Assembly: GCA_003313425.1 (NCBI GenBank)
Contig: NHZP01000116.1
Coordinates: 1 to 51,672 of the forward strand
DNA: 51,672 nucleotides
DNA from: Pseudopyrenochaeta lycopersici
Taxonomy: Eukaryota > Ascomycota > Dothideomycetes > Pleosporales > Pseudopyrenochaetaceae
Reading direction: 5' to 3'
The notes beneath the pieces are model-generated. The model was not told the DNA's origin. It made no database searches and saw only the letters and a program-made list of their open reading frames with translations. Below, in pieces: positions 21,914 through 31,417 of this stretch; the first letter of the stretch is position 1, and each line of letters starts with the position of its first letter. The position numbers were made by a program, and so were the translations under genes.

Positions 21914-21971
21914 GCATCCTTCGGGACAGATCGATCGGAGAGACATCCTTTGGGACAGATCGATCGGAAAG
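21914..21971. repeat. 29-bp tandem repeat, two copies
   Basis: Two adjacent 29-bp units (21914-21942, 21943-21971) differ at two positions. Each contains GGGACAGATCGATCGGA. A partial third unit (CATCCT) follows. It lies 0.2 kb upstream of the bHLH gene start, so it could be regulatory. Confidence 0.8.
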
Positions 21972-22039
21972 ACATCCTATCAGGATCGCTCTACAGCCAT
22001 GAACCGTTTGCTCTTCGTCAGCCACCTCTGTTGCCATAA

Positions 22040-22310
22040 ATTAACTAAGCTTTGCTGGCGCTGGCAAACTCGGGGACTTGCGGGCTGGTTTTGATTCTAG
22101 GTCGTAAACCGCAGCGCCTGCAACGGCATGGATTTTATGCAGCAGAGTGGTGGCACTTGCGTTCCGCCTGGTCACTTGCTGTAGGGTCGCTCCGCGGCAG
22201 AGCCAAAGTTTGGCCCGTGGCTTGGTGTGAAGTGGAGCTCTTGATGGCTGAATTGCTTTCTTGACTAATGTACTGTCACACCACAATTTAACAGGGAGCA
22301 TATGCTTGAC
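22040..22310. other. Unassigned spacer
   Basis: No gene recognised between the bHLH upstream region and the foldback structure. Confidence 0.3.
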
Positions 22311-22504
22311 TATCCCATGCACTTCCGGATACGCTGCCAGCGAGGAAAACCATGCCAAGAGCCAATGCAACCAATCAGAAGCGGTAACTATATAACGTCA
22401 GCACCCAGGAAAATCAAAACATTCAGGTTCTCGCCTCTGATTCGCTATGTTGGCTCTTGGCATGGCTTTCCTCGCTGGCAGCGTATCCAGCAGTGCATGG
22501 GATA
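22311..22504. repeat. Foldback: 54-bp inverted repeat
   Basis: Arms 22311-22364 and 22451-22504 match at 51 of 54 positions in inverted orientation. They contain GGATACGCTGCCAGCGAGGA. The 86-bp spacer holds further weaker inverted similarity next to the arms. It resembles a MITE-like foldback or an inverted duplication. No TA or longer target duplication was established. Confidence 0.85.
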
Positions 22505-22570
22505 TCTATGCTACTGGACATTTGCCCCGCACGCCCGTTGCAACGCTTAGCATGGCCTTTACCTTATTAG

Positions 22571-22825
22571 TTTCTTCCTGCCCCGTCTCTGCCAGGAAGT
22601 TAATCGCTGAGATCATGTCATTGCACTCATATAGAACGGGCTGAGACCGTCAACGTTCGATGTCGGCTAGGAACTCTTCCAACGATGGAGGTTGCCAAGC
22701 ACGAGGTAGGGCCATAGTGACAGACACTGCAACAACTACAGGCGGAGACGAATGGAGGGAGGAGGGAGGAGGTATAGGAGCAGGTGCAGAGATCGACACA
22801 GATACACAGGTAGTCACAAGATATC
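22571..22825. repeat. Dispersed repeat family A, copy 1
   Basis: About 255 bp similar to 29046-29300 in the same orientation. Shared landmarks are CTTCCTGCCCCGTCTCTG, ATATAGAACGGGCTGAGACC, GGCTAGGAACTCTT and CAGGCGGAGACGAA. On the minus strand it would encode part of the peptide seen at 28751-29518, but here the frame is interrupted. Confidence 0.8.
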
Positions 22826-23026
22826 AACCAAGAGGGCATCTAAAAGAGCACATTGAGCTTCCCAAATGTCTGAAGAAGACGAGAACACTAGCTTATGTAC
22901 GGCATCAAAACGGAGCTTTGACGACTGCAACACCAGCTCCTTTAGCAGAGATAGCATTTACATAGAAATGAAAAGCCTCACTGTTGAGATCTATGTCTAA
23001 GGGCCTGTTCTCTTAGGGCCTGTTCT

Positions 23027-23100
23027 GGAGGCACCGGTTTGAGGCTTCATTAGGCACAGAGCAGGCTCTAGGCCTAATGAAGCCTCAAACCGGTGCCTCC
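23027..23100. repeat. Perfect 29-bp hairpin
   Basis: Arms 23027-23055 and 23072-23100 are exact inverted repeats around a 16-nt centre; they contain CACCGGTTTGAGGC. Immediately upstream GGGCCTGTTCT occurs twice (23001 and 23016). It is outside any gene and is not a typical fungal terminator. Confidence 0.95.
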
Positions 23101-23744
23101 CGTGCCCTGAATCGGGGCCTACATGGTGCTACTGTGGTTTGGTGGCCGTGCTGACACATCGAAAGCGTGCCATTTCCTTCCTGGCGGTGTGGGACGATTC
23201 CGTCCATGTCAAACACTGCAGCTCGCTCTCCAATCACGTTAGCGGGGTTTAAGGTGGCAAGGAGCATAACTTACTTCCTGTGGGCATGAGTAATATCAGC
23301 TAGGCCATGACATGTGAAGGTGGTATGTTGGTACGGCCAATAAAAGCAGGTGCAGCGTTCTAGACATCTTAGCCTTCATATGTAGACGCAATATTGGCTT
23401 AAAATACACGCGCTCAAACATTCTGGCACAAAATCACCTTAATATCCCCGAAAGGTCTGTCACTCAAGCTGCGCATGACCGGGCAACTCCCACGGCGGTG
23501 ATCGGGCCCAGACCAACCGCCCTACCAGACCATCAGTAATTCATGCGCTAGGAAAGCCTGGATGGACATATTGATAAAATCGATGGATTTTCGCTCAATC
23601 ACCGCCATCATCTTCGATTGCACCTAACCAATCCGCGTCACCCAACCGTATATTCACGAAACCTTGTGCTAAGCAGTGCCAGGGGACTCTTTCGACTTCA
23701 TCAAAAAGCTGGAGATGGACGGTGGCCACTGACGGGTTGAGGTC
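23101..23744. other. Promoter side of the arrestin gene
   Basis: No other supported feature. Confidence 0.4.
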
Positions 23745-25655
23745 ATGCCGCAGACATTCGATAACGAGCTTGGGTCAGCTTCAATTGAAAGACACCGACC
23801 TCCTGGTCGACAATCGACGAAATACTCCGGAAAGAGTATGTCGAGGATGATGTTAAAAGAGAAGTCTTTAGAATTTGGAAATGGCATCCATCTCAATATT
23901 GCCTTGATCGAACCCGTACTTTTTCTCCAAGGTTTCGAGCAAAGACCTACGTCCGAACGAAGCACCGTGGTGCTCCGTGGATCGTTGCACTTGCGAGTCA
24001 TAAGGCCTGCAAAGATAAAAGCAGTAACACTGAGATTTCATGGCAAGGCCGTTACAAAATGGCCCCAGGGTAATTGTTCTACAACCCAAATGTGCACCTA
24101 CGCTAACATAACGGAAGGTATTCCTAACAAGATCAAATTCGAGGAGACAAACATCATCATGAAAAATAAATGGCCGTTTTTCAACGCTCAGTCCCTGACA
24201 GCAGCAGCTGAAGTCGGTGCTGATCATGCTAAGCTTGCCAAGACCTTTCCGGGAAGTGTGACGACTCAACAGGGTCTGTCCGTCAGCTCGAGCAACAGCT
24301 CCTCCAAGAATCTAGGCTCTAAAAAAGCAAGTCGGCTATCACTGCAAGCCAACTCTTTGTGGAACTTTGTTAAGGGCGATTTCTCAACCAAAGTGCCTTT
24401 GTTTGCACGGACGGGGTACGGGATTTTCCCCCCTGGCGATTACATGTATGATTTCGAATTCCCCTTGAAAAGCAATCTTCCAGAAACTATTGACCTCAAA
24501 TTCGGCTCTGTAAAGTATGAGTTGGAGGCGATTGTTGAGCGTGCGGGAGTTTTCTCCACTAATCTTGTGGAGTCTAAGGAAGTCACTCTCATCCGCACCC
24601 CAGCCCAAGGCGCATTGGAACAAGTCGAACCGATTGTAGTGAACCGAACTTTGAGGGACCGAGTGAAACTAGATGTCACCATTTCTGGCAAGTCCTTTCC
24701 ACTCGGCGCACAAGTCCCCATTTCGATCCACCTCACGCCGCTAGTGAAGACCCAGCTCCAATGGATCAAAGTTTTTGTGACGGAACATATTGAATATTTC
24801 TGTTCAAATAAACGAGTTCACCGCATAGAGCCAGTTCGGAAGATACTGCTATTTGAGAAGCGAGCAGATACCCCACCAGCGAGTAGCGTCTCCGGTAGCC
24901 TCATAAAAACTGTTCGTGGCGGAGGTGCTACATCTTACCAAAACGAAGCTGTCTCAGGGGTTGAAATGCAGGGACTTACAGACCTCTCCGGCAGCCTTAG
25001 CGGAGATTTTGTCATTGGAACGAAAGTGATGGAATTCCTTGTACCACTCCCTAGCTGCCACAACATGAAGCACGATGGCGAGGCTTTAAAGTTGCACTCT
25101 GATACCACATTCCGGAATATTCTGGTACATCACTGGATAAAGGTAAATAGACTACTCAAAGTTGCGCCCATTAGTTTAATGTGATGATAGATCGTTATAC
25201 GACTTTCGATGGTTGATCGAGCCGATTCGAACAAAAAACGACTATTCGAGATTTCAGTTGATTCGCCATTTCGTATCCTATCCCACCACGTGACCGAGGC
25301 TATCACCACACTACCGTCATATTCAGCACCGAAACCTATTTATGACACGTGCATGCCTGAATGTGATTGCTCTAAGGCTCCGGAAGTCTGCTGTGATACT
25401 TGTTTCCACTTTGTTCCGACTTCGGAGACGCCGAATCGGCCTCAAGAAGACTCGACTGCCACTCCTTTTAGTCCAGAACAAGCAAACTATCAATATCCAC
25501 AGCAGCTGCACATCGGCCGTCCCGTTGAATCCTATTTGCCTCGACCTACTTACCTTTTCAGAGTACTGTCGTTTGATCCCCCGCCTTTTGAGGATGAAGG
25601 GCCGCCACTATCACTGAAAGCACCCCCTCCGCTTTACAAACCATTACCTCGCTGA
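23745..25655 (+). CDS. Arrestin-family (alpha-arrestin/ART-like) protein with PY motif
   Basis: Two exons (23745-25142 and 25191-25655) flank a 48-nt intron (GTAAAT..ATAG, phase 0), giving about 620 aa. The arrestin N domain runs from about residue 45 (NIALIEPVLFLQG, GSLHLRVIRPAKIKAVTLRF, FPPGDYMYDFEFPL). The C domain follows (RVKLDVTISGKSFPLG, QWIKVFVTEHIEYFC, LVPLPSC). The splice joins HHWIK to IVIRLSM, then KRLFEISVDSPFRIL, as in fungal Rod1/CreD-type arrestins. The C-terminus carries PPPLY, a PY motif that would bind WW domains of an Rsp5-type ubiquitin ligase. Alpha-arrestins direct ubiquitination and endocytosis of plasma-membrane transporters. The ser-rich insert near residues 170-195 is probably a flexible loop. 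The gene appears intact. Confidence 0.85.
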
Positions 25656-26386
25656 AATAATAGCCTTCAGGGCACTACACCAGATTCTCTGATGGGTATA
25701 GATACAGTGAAGGCAAATGAAGCGGAATCAAATGCTCAAAGGCTAACCTTAGGTTAGGTAGCCTAGTTAACAGTAGGAGCACAAATAAAAGAAGAACACA
25801 AATTCATTGATAGAGCAAATCGACTATGTGAGGACTTTCAATTAGCATCCTGGAGTCACACACAAAAAGTACTAAAGCTTAAATAGAGTATTGCGCGCTG
25901 ACTAACCGGAAACAATGCAAAGAGGACGGTACATATTCCTATTCGAAGCTTTAGTCCCGCTCTGCTTTTTTATGGTTGTCATTCACCTGATGACGACCTC
26001 CCCTATTCGGGTCTCTTTGAGCGCTGGCAGCATCTAGGTGCTATGGACCTTCGCCATGCGTTTTCGCGTGTGCTAGAGAAATCCTATGACTGCAGATATG
26101 TACCCGATCAAGTGCATCACGACAAAGCCGATATCATCAAGCTTTTCGAAGCCGGTGCGTGTCTTTTCGTCTGCGCGGCTAAGGTGTATCGCGACAGGGT
26201 CCGCCTTTTCCGTACCGCTCCGCCATTTGTATCATTACTCCGCTCCTAGGCGGAAAAGTCCCAGCAGACGACGAGAAATGGGCTCCAAACATGGACGCGA
26301 TAAAGTTCGCAATAGCTACAGGAAGACTTGACGCAAACTGTTAGCAAACAACCTAACACACCTCACCACTAACCTAACTCATTAAT
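25656..26386. other. Interval between arrestin gene and transposon
   Basis: Short frames occur (an ATG at 25915 with a hydrophobic start FEALVPLCFFMVV, about 40 codons; another at 26043). None has a recognisable family or intron support. I do not call a gene. Confidence 0.35.
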
Positions 26387-26417
26387 TACAGTGCCCTTCC
26401 AAAAGTTCTCGCCGCGC
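26387..26417 (+). repeat. Left TIR of Tc1-like copy 1
   Basis: 31 bp, exact inverted match to 27710-27740, including the TA. Confidence 0.95.
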
Positions 26418-26472
26418 TAGTGCGACGCGCACCATCACAACAACACCACCTCAACTTTGCAGTATTATAATT

Positions 26473-27600
26473 ATGCCACCACAACGCCAAATTCTTCAAG
26501 AAATAGACCAAAATACGCGCAGACGTCCTAATTTAACAGTCCAGCAGCGGAATCAAATTATTGGCATGCTGCATGGTAGTGCTACAGTCGCTGAAGTTGC
26601 TAACGCGTTTGGCCGCAGTGAACGCGGTATACGCGACATTAGGAAAAGATATCAACAAACTGGCAAAACAACAGATAAACCTCGCAGCGGTAGACCACCT
26701 ATACTATCGCTTCATCAGAAGAAGATCATCTATCGCAAAGCACGCGCACAGCCAAAAATTACGTACAAAGAGCTAGCTGAAGAGGCAGTAGTCATGAATC
26801 CAGATGGCACCACTTTGAAGCCACCTAGCCATTCCACATTGCGGCGGTATCTCAAAGGACAAGGCCTCACTAAATCTCCTTGTAAAAAGCGTCCAAAGCT
26901 TAACAAATCGCGTGCGTTGCGGCGGCTCAAGTTCTGTAGAGAGTACTCTTGTTTCCCGTGGCATCGACGCACTATGCGCTTCTCAGATGAGTGCTCCTTT
27001 CAGAAGGGCTCAGGGCAAACACAAGAGTGGGTATTTCGCAATTCACAAGAGAAATGGAAGACAATAATGCTTCAAACCTATAGCTGTGGTAAGAAGGTGG
27101 CACAGATGGTGTGGGGTTCAATATGGCTGGATGAACGTGGGCGTGCACAGAGGAGCCCTCTGGTCATAATGGAGCGCGATCCTGATGCTCCAAACTATGG
27201 ATACTCCGCCAAAAGTTACATCAAGGCTTTGAAGAAAGGCCTCTTACGATCATGGCGTCGTTCACAGCTTTTCATGCAGGACAACGCGCGCGTACATACA
27301 GCTGCAGCCACAAGGAGATTTCTGGCTGAGCACCACATCAGTACAGTTGACTGGCCACCCTACTCACCTGATCTCAACCCAATTGAGCACCTCTGGTGGT
27401 ATCTCAAAAAGCTCATGTATAGATCCTATCCTCAGTACAACAATTATAGTCAAGCTATAGAGGAGTGGGATGGCTTTTGCGCTGCATTGAAAAGTTGCTG
27501 GCGTCGCATACCAGCCAGCCTGATTCGGCGCCTCATCATGAGTATGCCACGACGAATTGATGCATGCAAGAAAGCGCGAGGGTGGCAAACGGAATACTGA
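26473..27600 (+). CDS. Tc1-like transposase (DD34E), intact
   Basis: This is a 375-aa uninterrupted frame. The N-terminal bipartite HTH spans about residues 20-130 (RNQIIGMLHGSATVAEVANAF, then [11 protein letters not shown], then [15 protein letters not shown]). The catalytic triad is Asp in FSDECSF, Asp in FMQDNARVHTAA and Glu in [12 protein letters not shown]. There are 34 residues between the second Asp and the Glu, as in Tc1-type enzymes. The GRPR-like basic motif between the HTH halves is present. The length fits the family, and the start codon lies 55 nt inside the left TIR. It excises and inserts its own element at TA sites. The copy at 34207-35334 has the same length and is clearly homologous. 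Confidence 0.95.
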   Translation: MPPQRQILQEIDQNTRRRPNLTVQQRNQIIGMLHGSATVAEVANAFGRSERGIRDIRKRYQQTGKTTDKPRSGRPPILSLHQKKIIYRKARAQPKITYKELAEEAVVMNPDGTTLKPPSHSTLRRYLKGQGLTKSPCKKRPKLNKSRALRRLKFCREYSCFPWHRRTMRFSDECSFQKGSGQTQEWVFRNSQEKWKTIMLQTYSCGKKVAQMVWGSIWLDERGRAQRSPLVIMERDPDAPNYGYSAKSYIKALKKGLLRSWRRSQLFMQDNARVHTAAATRRFLAEHHISTVDWPPYSPDLNPIEHLWWYLKKLMYRSYPQYNNYSQAIEEWDGFCAALKSCWRRIPASLIRRLIMSMPRRIDACKKARGWQTEY

Positions 27601-27709
27601 ACCCGTGCGCAACTACTGCTTCAAAAAAAATTAAATTATATTATATATTGGCTGAGATTCATGGTGTTGAAGTTTTGTGCCCATGTGCTGGTGAGGGTGG
27701 CTCGTGCGT

Positions 27710-27740
27710 GCGCGGCGAGAACTTTTGGAAGGGCACTGTA
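27710..27740 (-). repeat. Right TIR of Tc1-like copy 1
   Basis: 31 bp, ends GGGCACTGTA. Confidence 0.95.
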
Positions 27741-28750
27741 TCGCGTGGTAGACAGCGCTTCAGCCGCCGAGGATAGGAAGCTGGACGCTTAGAGAATATA
27801 CTCTGAGCCAGCCTGCTACCAACAATACTAACCCACGAGAACCCGAAGAGAAATGGCAAATGAAGGAGAACAGACCATCAAGAGATAGAGCACGGGCTTG
27901 GACAAAGCAGCAACCTACCGGAGGAAGCGAGCCAAAGCAGACATACGGACTAAATGAGGTCAAGACATACCATAAGAAGTGTATTATTAGATAAGTGCTT
28001 TGTGAAGATTTGACCATACGGAGGAAGACCGGATGTTATACCTGGAGACGTGCTTTAATGTCCGAAAGAACCTCAAGCAGCGTGTGCGCGGACGACGTAG
28101 GCCATGCTCCTCGAGCACCTACGCTTGCCAAGGCTGAGACTACTTGTTCAAGTCTCACACGTTTGAAGGACGAGAAAAGGGAAACGGAGACCCGAAGTGA
28201 TCAGTTGTTGCGGCACGTTCGCAAGTGATACTCGAAATGGCTGAATAGGACATGTAAGCTTCTAAACTTAGAACTGCGTGTGAAGAAAGGCCACTTTCGA
28301 CGTTTGCGCGGAGCCCATTTCGCACTCCGCACTCAGCAGTCCTTACCCTCCATCCTTCATTCCACTCTTAGCATCTCTTTGGCTAGGCCTATGTGGTTGC
28401 GCCCGCCCTTCGTCTCCACTTCCTCTCCTTCTGCACACTGTCGCTTTCCCTGTTATTGCATTGCCTGTGAAGACCTTCGCTCATGATGCGCTCCATACTC
28501 ATGGTAAGGAAAATATCCTCAACAAGACAGCATGACTGTTTGCCGTCAACGTGCACGATCCGCCATGTATAGCTCTTGATGGTAAATGCTTCCCAACACT
28601 AGCAGCCAGCATGCGATCTTCTTGGACTCGCAGTCGGCGATGTTATCGGTATATACAGCATACGGCAATGGCATTGCAGTTGTGCCCAAGCGCAACCACT
28701 GAAGAGTATCATCACAGTTGACCTACCATCCATCGTGGACTGGCTCATGG
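27741..28750. other. 1-kb interval without a recognised gene
   Basis: Open stretches occur on both strands (for example plus 27995-28228) but show no known motif or splice support. Confidence 0.35.
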
Positions 28751-29518
28751 CTATCGCACACGGTCGCTGCCAGCGTGATTTCTAGCGTGGTCGTCAGTGT
28801 TACGAGTCTTTCTTGTTCTTCTCTTGCTAACCGCTCTTGCTCTTCCCTCGAGCTGCCACTGCTGCAGCACGCTTAGGCCGCGGTGGATAAGTGCATTCTG
28901 AGCATCAACTTGCGCAAATCTCTCAGCATAGAAAGCTTCCATATCTCCAAATTGATAGTTCTAGGCCATAGTGGGAGACCAAGAAGCGAAAAGCCCTTCC
29001 GTAGCGAGAGCCATATTCCGCGCTTCCACTAACTTTACAGGGTCATCTTCCTGCCCCGTCTCTGTTAAGAAGTTGGTCGCTGACATCATGTCGTTGCATT
29101 CATATAGAACGGGCTGAGACCGTCGACTCTCGATATCGGCTAGGAACTCTTGCAACGACGGGGGACGCCAGGCAGGAGGTGAAGCCACTGTAACGGACAC
29201 AGCAACAGCAACAGGCGGAGACGAACGAGGGGAGGCAAGAGTAGGTATAGGAGCGCGCGCAGGGATTGATACAGACACACAGGTGGTCACAGGATTTGCA
29301 CTTGCTGTAGATGTGGGAATCGACAGGGTCACAGAGGCATTTGCGAGGGTAGCTCCGGGTCGTTGCTTGTAAGATAAGCAGGAGTTGTTTGTAAAAGCCA
29401 TGAAGTACAGACGAAGCTCAGGGTCCGAGGTATTTATTCCGAGACTATCTGCGCTTCTCGGTCGTTGTTGACTTTTTCCATTCTGCCAGCAACTACGCAT
29501 CTCTAGACACGAGCCCAT
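28751..29518 (-). pseudogene. Repeat-encoded protein of unknown function, one in-frame stop
   Basis: A minus-strand frame of 256 codons from an ATG at 29518 is interrupted by one TAG (28961-28963) and then continues in the same frame to 28751. The N-terminal half is Ser/Thr/Pro/Val-rich. The middle has PPSLQEFLADIESRRSQPVLY and MMSATNFLTETGQEDDPVKL. After the stop come MEAFYAERFAQVDAQNALI and a basic KRRTRKTRNT end. The stop sits where CAG or TGG changed to TAG would fit. Part of the DNA (29046-29300) recurs at 22571-22825, so this belongs to a dispersed repeat, perhaps a transposon accessory or gag-like protein. The family is not recognised. Confidence 0.45.
29046..29300. repeat. Dispersed repeat family A, copy 2
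   Basis: See copy 1 at 22571-22825; same orientation, roughly 80-85% similar by eye. Confidence 0.8.
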
Positions 29519-29727
29519 TGAAGCGAGAGTTTCCAGACGTCAAGAGCGTCACAACAAAATGTGAGCGAATATTAGGTGAGGAGTGTATTGGTGGGGAGGG
29601 TGCACTGCTCGCAGAACGTGATTCGCATGCGGACTCGACGTTCTTTTTATTCTTTCCCTGTATGAGTCAATCAAGTGGTGCTGACGACAAAGTCTTGTTC
29701 GCTCGTCTCCACTCAGCACCACTTCGC
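29487..29727 (+). repeat. Dispersed repeat family B, copy 1
   Basis: Matches 40375-40640 in inverted orientation with interruptions. The plus strand encodes PLKREFPDVKSVTTKCERI, then GEECIGGEGALLAERDSHAD. The other copy reads the same with a few substitutions. The DNA also shares ATCTCTAGACACGAGCCCAT and AAGTGGTGCTGACGACAAAG. Family and function are unknown. Confidence 0.8.
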
Positions 29728-29780
29728 ACCACTCAGCGCCACTTCGCACCACTCAGCGCCACTCACCACCACTCACCATC
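29705..29780. repeat. CACTCAGC/CACTTCGCAC simple tandem repeat
   Basis: Reiterated CCACTCAGCRCCACTTCGCA units followed by CACCACTCAC; degenerate period of about 20 nt. Confidence 0.75.
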
Positions 29781-29859
29781 ATATTCATCATACCAGCGCA
29801 TAGGAGGCTTCTATGAGCTCGACTCGAAATCGCGCGTCGCGCAGCCATTTCGTTGACTT

Positions 29860-31417
29860 GGCGTCGTACGGTTCTTCAATTGACTTTGCACGTCCTACTA
29901 AATTAGTCGCTTACTCTGAACTCGCTTTTGTTTGATGCCTAATAGTTAGGCTTATTTTGCCTTCTTGTTCGGCTCCTTAAGGATGCCGTTGTGGAAACAT
30001 ACTGTTGAACCGAGGAAGGTTACGTTCTATGGGCTGAATGAAGTGCTGAAGTGCGGAATACGTTTCCAATCTTGCTTTCATATTAAAATGTAGCAGACCA
30101 ATGAGGCCACTACCAAGATGCCACGACGCCACAGGTTGCGCGGTTATGTCTTTGAACCTTATTCTAGCCATCTTCATGCAACACATTTGCGAAGAAGGTC
30201 GGCATAAATTCCCATTGGTTGCCATTCAGGCGGAGACGAAGCTGGAGGATTCCGGGGAAAGCCTCATCGGTGATGCAGAATAAGATTTCGGGGAAGTGGG
30301 GCGCGGAGCGCGCTAGGTTTTCTGGGTGCTTCAACGGGAGAATCGTATTAACTAAGTTACGCCAAACATGTGAAAGATACTAGTGGGAGTTTAAGCTAGA
30401 TTTCAGCGACATCACTTATTTTACGAGATGGAATACTGTAGCACCGCATGGATGCTCGTGCATCCACAGCAGGCACGGAATATCGCACCCGCTGCTGCGG
30501 AAACCTCCACCAAAGACATTGCACACACTAGCTTTATGAAGACCTTCGATCGACGTTACGAATGGAATGAATCTTAATTAACTACACAAGACCTGACTAA
30601 GCAAGCCGCTATGCTGAGTGAAGCATGTACTCTTGTAACAGATGTAGTCTCGACATGAATCCCGATTGTTCGGGAGCTATTGCACGGTCGTGCGAAAAGA
30701 CATTGCCCACCCGCGAATAACTCGCAAAAACCATCGTAACTATAGGATTTTAGATGTGAATCCAAAGACTGGTATGGAATATGCATGAATGGCGCTAGCA
30801 ACCGGCTTAGGAGAGGGTGTGTGGTGGCGTTGAAGAGGAAATTCCACTTCACCGGCGATGCAGCTGCTGATTGCTGACAGATGTGGCACCCAGGACCCTG
30901 GGTCTTGGGCCATCAACCCTAGATCTTTGAGGCTGGGCACTATGGGGTTTCAGTTTGCTCCGGAAAACTGTTTTCTAGCAGTTTATTTTCATTTCCGCAC
31001 TGAATGATCGTACTAGGCTCCTTGCAAGCAGCTCATTCGAGGTATAGGTATAGTTAGATTGCAAGCATTTAATGACGCTCACAGCACCATGCTCCTATGG
31101 ACTGCGTGCAAAGTCTACCTGTACATAAAGCGCTCATTGAATCCCCCGCTCCCCTTTTTATCTTCTGTTATTATTCCATGCTAAGATATCTCTAGCGGAG
31201 TTATCCGAGCATTGAAGTTGTGGCGTTTGCAAGAGTGTGTCAGAGGCATCAAATGATCTACCTTCACTTTGATTCGTTGGCGGGAGAGGAAAGTGGGATT
31301 AATCAAATATCCTGCCGCATGGAAGAAGAATATAAAGTACTTCATGCACGATTATTAGATAATTGTCCTTACCTTCCTCCACTTTAGTCATTACCTTGTG
31401 CAGATCGATCCAAAGCT
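29860..31417. other. 1.5-kb interval without a recognised gene
   Basis: Only short unassigned frames are present (for example minus 30574-30852). The right end is the promoter side of the receptor gene at 31418. Confidence 0.35.

Larger units (their letters stand above)
26387..27740 (+). mobile_element. Tc1-like DNA transposon, copy 1 (apparently complete)
   Basis: Perfect 31-bp TIRs lie at 26387-26417 and 27710-27740, both starting TACAGTGCCC, with TA at each outer end as target-site duplication. The element is 1.35 kb and contains one uninterrupted transposase gene. Nothing visible prevents it from being autonomous. A second, diverged member of the same family sits at 32255-35474. Confidence 0.95.

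Noticed and set aside
28040..28230. Open frame MLCEDLTIRRK.. as a transcription-factor fragment
   Set aside because: No zinc cluster or other domain; too short to support.
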